Source: Leptobrachium leishanense (lineage: Eukaryota; Chordata; Amphibia; Anura; Megophryidae). From it: a DNA stretch of 64,000 nucleotides. Where the stretch lies: NCBI GenBank assembly GCA_009667805.1, contig CM019064.1:378879120-378943119 (forward strand), written 5' to 3'. This document shows, piece by piece, positions 59,696-64,000 of the stretch (positions are counted from its first letter, which is position 1; each line of letters begins with the position of its first letter). The position numbers and the translations under genes were made by a program. Below the pieces are notes generated by a model that did no database searches, was not told where the DNA came from, and was given only the letters and a program-made list of their open reading frames with translations.

Positions 59696-60091
59696 TGGAA
59701 ACTAAAGAAACCAGAACAACATAAGGACGAACCGAGGAAAGGTTAAAAAGTCTCCGTAGGTTCAGTCAGCGTGATAAATGCACATAGGGTACTAGGGGCA
59801 CCTGGATAAGGCTCTCCTAGGGGATACAAACAATCAAATGGCCTAAATTCTGTCAAGTACTATCAAAGTGAAGAAACGGCCTTCGTGGGTCCACATAATA
59901 TGACAGAGAGAAGCTGCTATAGAGAGAGAGAGTTCCCCAATGGGATGAGTGGCAAGTTAAATTACAATAGGTAGAGGAAAGGTTGAGGCCCAAAATCAAT
60001 GCTGGGACGTGGGAGAGCTACCAGTTTAGAGCCAACCCACCCAAAAATCAACACCAAGCTACAGAGACTCACAAAATATAATCAAAACCAT
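59696..60091. other. Unassigned stretch
   Basis: No gene or recognised repeat. Confidence 0.5.
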
Positions 60092-60959
60092 AGGGGATTA
60101 TTCAGAGAGATCCGAAATGCGGCCGAAATGTCGCTGATATGTATCCAGACACTTAATTCATCATACGGGGCCATTCGGCTATTCAGAGAGCAGGCAGCTT
60201 GCCACATTTTTGCGAATTGCCTGCACGTATGCTGCCTGTCCGAGGGCAGTGAAATCCCCCATAGAGAAGCAATGATTTGTCTATTCAGAGACACCAAACA
60301 GCAGAGAAAAGTTGCCAAAATGCCCTGGTGTTCGGTGGTTTCATTCGCCAGTTTTATTCAGGCGAATCCCATAGGCTTCAATGTTAAAAATATTACTCTT
60401 TTCATTCAATATCTAATAACCGTTTATTATTTTATTCTGCAGTAAAAAGTCTCTTTATTTATAGATTTTTTTAGGATTTTTTCGGCAACATTTGTTTTCC
60501 TTTTTTTTCTATATCGCATTTTCTTTTTTCTATAACAGACTTTTTTATTATCATTCATAGGATCTTATATGTAAATTCCAAAAATTTTAAATCAGTAGTT
60601 TTTTTGCAAACAGCGTTTCAGTTTTGAAACTTTCAAGCGTACTGTTTTTTTTCTTATACCACGTTCGTCTGCTTGTTGGGTCTTTCCGGCGGCTGCTCTG
60701 CACTATGATCTGTGGCTCGTCGGGTTTTTCCGGCGTGTTCGGCGGGGTTTTTGCGGAGGTTTCTGCGGGCTTTAGGTGTGTGTTCGGTGAGTGTTCAGCG
60801 AGTGTTTGGCAGGTTTTCTTTCCATTACAGGGGGCCCTGCAGTGCTTGCTGAATATACCAGAAGGTCGGCGAACTAGAATTGCCGAATCGCTCCGAAATG
60901 CGGGGAACGAAAGGTCACTGAACGTGTGGTGACTTTTTGATTCTCTCTGAATAACCCTG
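60092..60959 (-). mobile_element. CAGGG-end element, inverted copy
   Basis: AGGGGATTATTCAGAGAGAT to TCTCTCTGAATAACCCTG. Same layout as 47782-48643, with TTTTATTCAGGCGAATCCCA and CAATGTTAAAAATATT landmarks. Confidence 0.78.
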
Positions 60960-60990
60960 ATAGTCTGCATGGGAATAAGCACCCCATCAC

Positions 60991-61026
60991 TTGACGCGTT
61001 TCGCCATACACACTGGCGTCGTCAGG
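60991..61026 (-). ncRNA. Hammerhead-like motif
   Basis: Minus strand: CUGACGA, one extra C, stem GCCA/UGGC around a 7-nt loop, GAAA, CGCGUC. The GUC triplet before the presumed cut site is the classical one. A convincing first helix was not found, so activity is doubtful. Confidence 0.4.
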
Positions 61027-62008
61027 AGCATACAGTAAGTAATGCTCGGTCTGACAGCATAACGAGAAATAAGCAGAAACTGTGCACGAAAAATGTCACC
61101 CAAAAGCAGGTAGTATGCATATGCTGCAGATATGAAATCTAAGAGGAATTTTAGGTGATCTTCCTTGATTTCCTTCCTGCAACATATGAATTATACATGT
61201 TGCAGGGCAGCACTTTCCCCTGAAATAGTAATATGTGTCCAGGAAAACATGGCCGATCTGACAACCCTACTTTAGCTGCTTTGGTATCAGCCCCCTATTA
61301 GCCACTAAGGGAGAATTGGTCAGCCTATAAATGGCCATCATGCAACATTTCAAATGTATAATTGGTGGATAAGATAAATAACTATTCTCAATTTGAGTTA
61401 GTTGAGTCAATAGTTATAATTCAATTAGTTGAGTCGATGCTCTTTTAAAATGTCATTATGAATCTGCATGAGGAAACGTTATGGCCGTTGGCATTATTTC
61501 AATGGCGCAGAGTTTATAATCATATTGAGGTTTCCTGTTTTTCAAGCACAATCTGCATATAATGTTTTATCTTTTACTACAGCGGTATCAAGCTGACGTG
61601 CGACAAATAGAAACTACGTTTCTCATGATACTCAGTCAAGCCTTAATTTTTCACTCAAATTGTAAATCACAAACAAGGGGATTGATAAGCTTAATATTCA
61701 CTAACAGTTATTCATTTTATCAATGGCTTGAAGTTATGAAAAAGTGTACATTAACTGTTCAGATATATATATGTAAAGAATATAATTAATAATTTACATT
61801 TTATTTGTACTTATTTTATAATAAGGACATGTATACATTTATATAATATGTATACAGTATATAAATATATATATATTTGTACTTTTGCAATTTCCTATCA
61901 CTGTTTCCTGGCCTTCGTCTTGCCCATCCTTCCTTTTTATCTTGTCTCTTTTGTTCCCTTCAGATTCTAAATTCATAGGCTTGTTGTCAAGGCACTCCTA
62001 TAGAGCTA
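61027..62008. other. Unassigned stretch
   Basis: No gene or recognised repeat; A/T-rich around 61780-61880. Confidence 0.5.
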
Positions 62009-62756
62009 AAGGGGTCATTCAAAGAGAACCAACATTTCCATGCTCTTTTGTTCTGCGCACTTTGGTGCGATTGGTGATTCCAGTTCACCAACCCTTCGGC
62101 AAAATCATTATATACAGCAGGCTCCCCCGAGGAAGTGCGCCGAACGCAGCCAAACTGACTGCCGAACGCCGCTGAAATGCAGAAAAAAAATATAGAACTC
62201 CACTATTTTTTAAAACGTGAATAAAATAATAAAAATGCATGAAAATGTGTGGAAATAATAAAAAAAGGTCCTATAAATAATAATAAGAAGGTCTGTTACA
62301 GAATAAAAAATACCATTAAAAAATGGGAATCAAAAATTTTGCCTAAACAATCCAGAAAAATACCAAAAAGTTCAAAAAAATAAATTGAATTGAAGCTGAA
62401 ACTGAAAAGAATAAACAGTTGAACAAAAACATAATAAAAACGATAATATTTTTTCACATTGAATCCTATGGAATTTGCCTTTTAAACCAGTTGAACAGAA
62501 CTACCGAAGATCCAGGCATTTCGTCAGCATTTCGGTGCAGTTCGGTGTTCTTGGAATAGATTAAGCATTACTTCTCTATGGGACAAGTTCACTGCCGCCG
62601 AAGAGCGGCGAATTACGCCATATTTTGCTGTCAATTCACCAGTATTTGGAAAATTGACAGCTCTCTGAATAGGTAGCCGCCTGAATTGACATGAAATTGC
62701 ACCGTAGGGTCAAAGTTTGGTGCAATTCAGTGGCAAGTTCGGCGATTATTGAATAA
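62009..62756. mobile_element. CAGGG-end element, AAGGG subfamily, diverged
   Basis: AAAGGGGTCATTCAAAGAG at the left. Internal TTCACATTGAATCCTATGG and CTTCTCTATGGGACAAG match 45355-46109 in reverse. The right end is degraded (GATTATTGAATAAATATT). Confidence 0.55.
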
Positions 62757-62865
62757 ATATTTAGATTGTTCATTCTGTACTGGTATCTTGATTATGTTTC
62801 CCCAATTGTAAATCTCTGAGAACTATAATAGTGCTATAAATAATAAGTTATAGTACATATATATA

Positions 62866-64000
<1,135 letters not shown>

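Overview
The window is a dense, layered patchwork of transposable elements from a large vertebrate genome. I found no convincing host gene, rRNA, tRNA or CRISPR. The mix points to an amphibian, most likely a frog: Tc1/mariner, PIF/Harbinger, hAT, TTAA-flanked piggyBac-like elements, two chromodomain Ty3/Gypsy elements, a Rex1/CR1-like LINE, a tRNA-derived SINE and a Penelope-like inverted element. A fish cannot be excluded. The organism call is inference from element content; the element boundaries come mostly from target-site duplications (TSDs) that can be read in the sequence.

Layout. 1-3.1 kb: the end of a TTAA element, then a broken Tc1 gene cut by three Harbinger MITEs. 3.17-5.57 kb: two interleaved TTAA elements made of long runs of perfect hairpins. 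5.86-6.1 kb: a second hairpin ladder. 6.41-9.56 kb: a complete Harbinger transposon with an apparently intact two-exon transposase and a MADF-type accessory gene on the other strand, each gene lying in the other's intron. 10.2-12.0 kb: a hAT-like element holding a 57-bp minisatellite with 171-bp higher-order structure. 13.3-15.7 kb: LINE copy 1. 15.9-18.1 kb: a Penelope-like inverted repeat with promoter-like motif clusters and hammerhead-ribozyme-like motifs in both arms. 19.4-23.7 kb: hAT, a third hairpin ladder, SINE, Tc1 and a CAGGG-end element. 24.2-32.5 kb: one SINE split by a minisatellite-bearing hAT and by Gypsy-1, which is itself split by LINE copy 2. 33-38.8 kb: CAGGG elements, a tandem array broken up by several insertions, and a second Tc1 family. 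39.8-43 kb: a hAT holding a Tc1, then two hAT MITEs end to end. 44.4-46.4 kb: LINE copy 3, a CAGGG element and a long hairpin. 47.8-55.5 kb: a Tc1 whose otherwise open transposase is split by the young provirus Gypsy-2. 55.5-64 kb: sparse fragments, a CAGGG element, another hammerhead-like motif and a fourth Tc1 copy running off the end.

How the pieces work together. The Harbinger transposase and MADF protein would act as a pair on the terminal repeats shared by the full element and the MITEs at 1-2.4 kb. Both Gypsy elements lack a normal tRNA primer site. Instead, a short sequence just after the 5' LTR pairs with a sequence inside the LTR about 30 bp downstream of a TATA box, the Tf1/sushi self-priming layout. 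Gypsy-1 joins Gag to Pol through a readable -1 frameshift signal, whereas Gypsy-2 has one fused frame. Gypsy-2 has nearly identical LTRs but has lost the integrase catalytic core.
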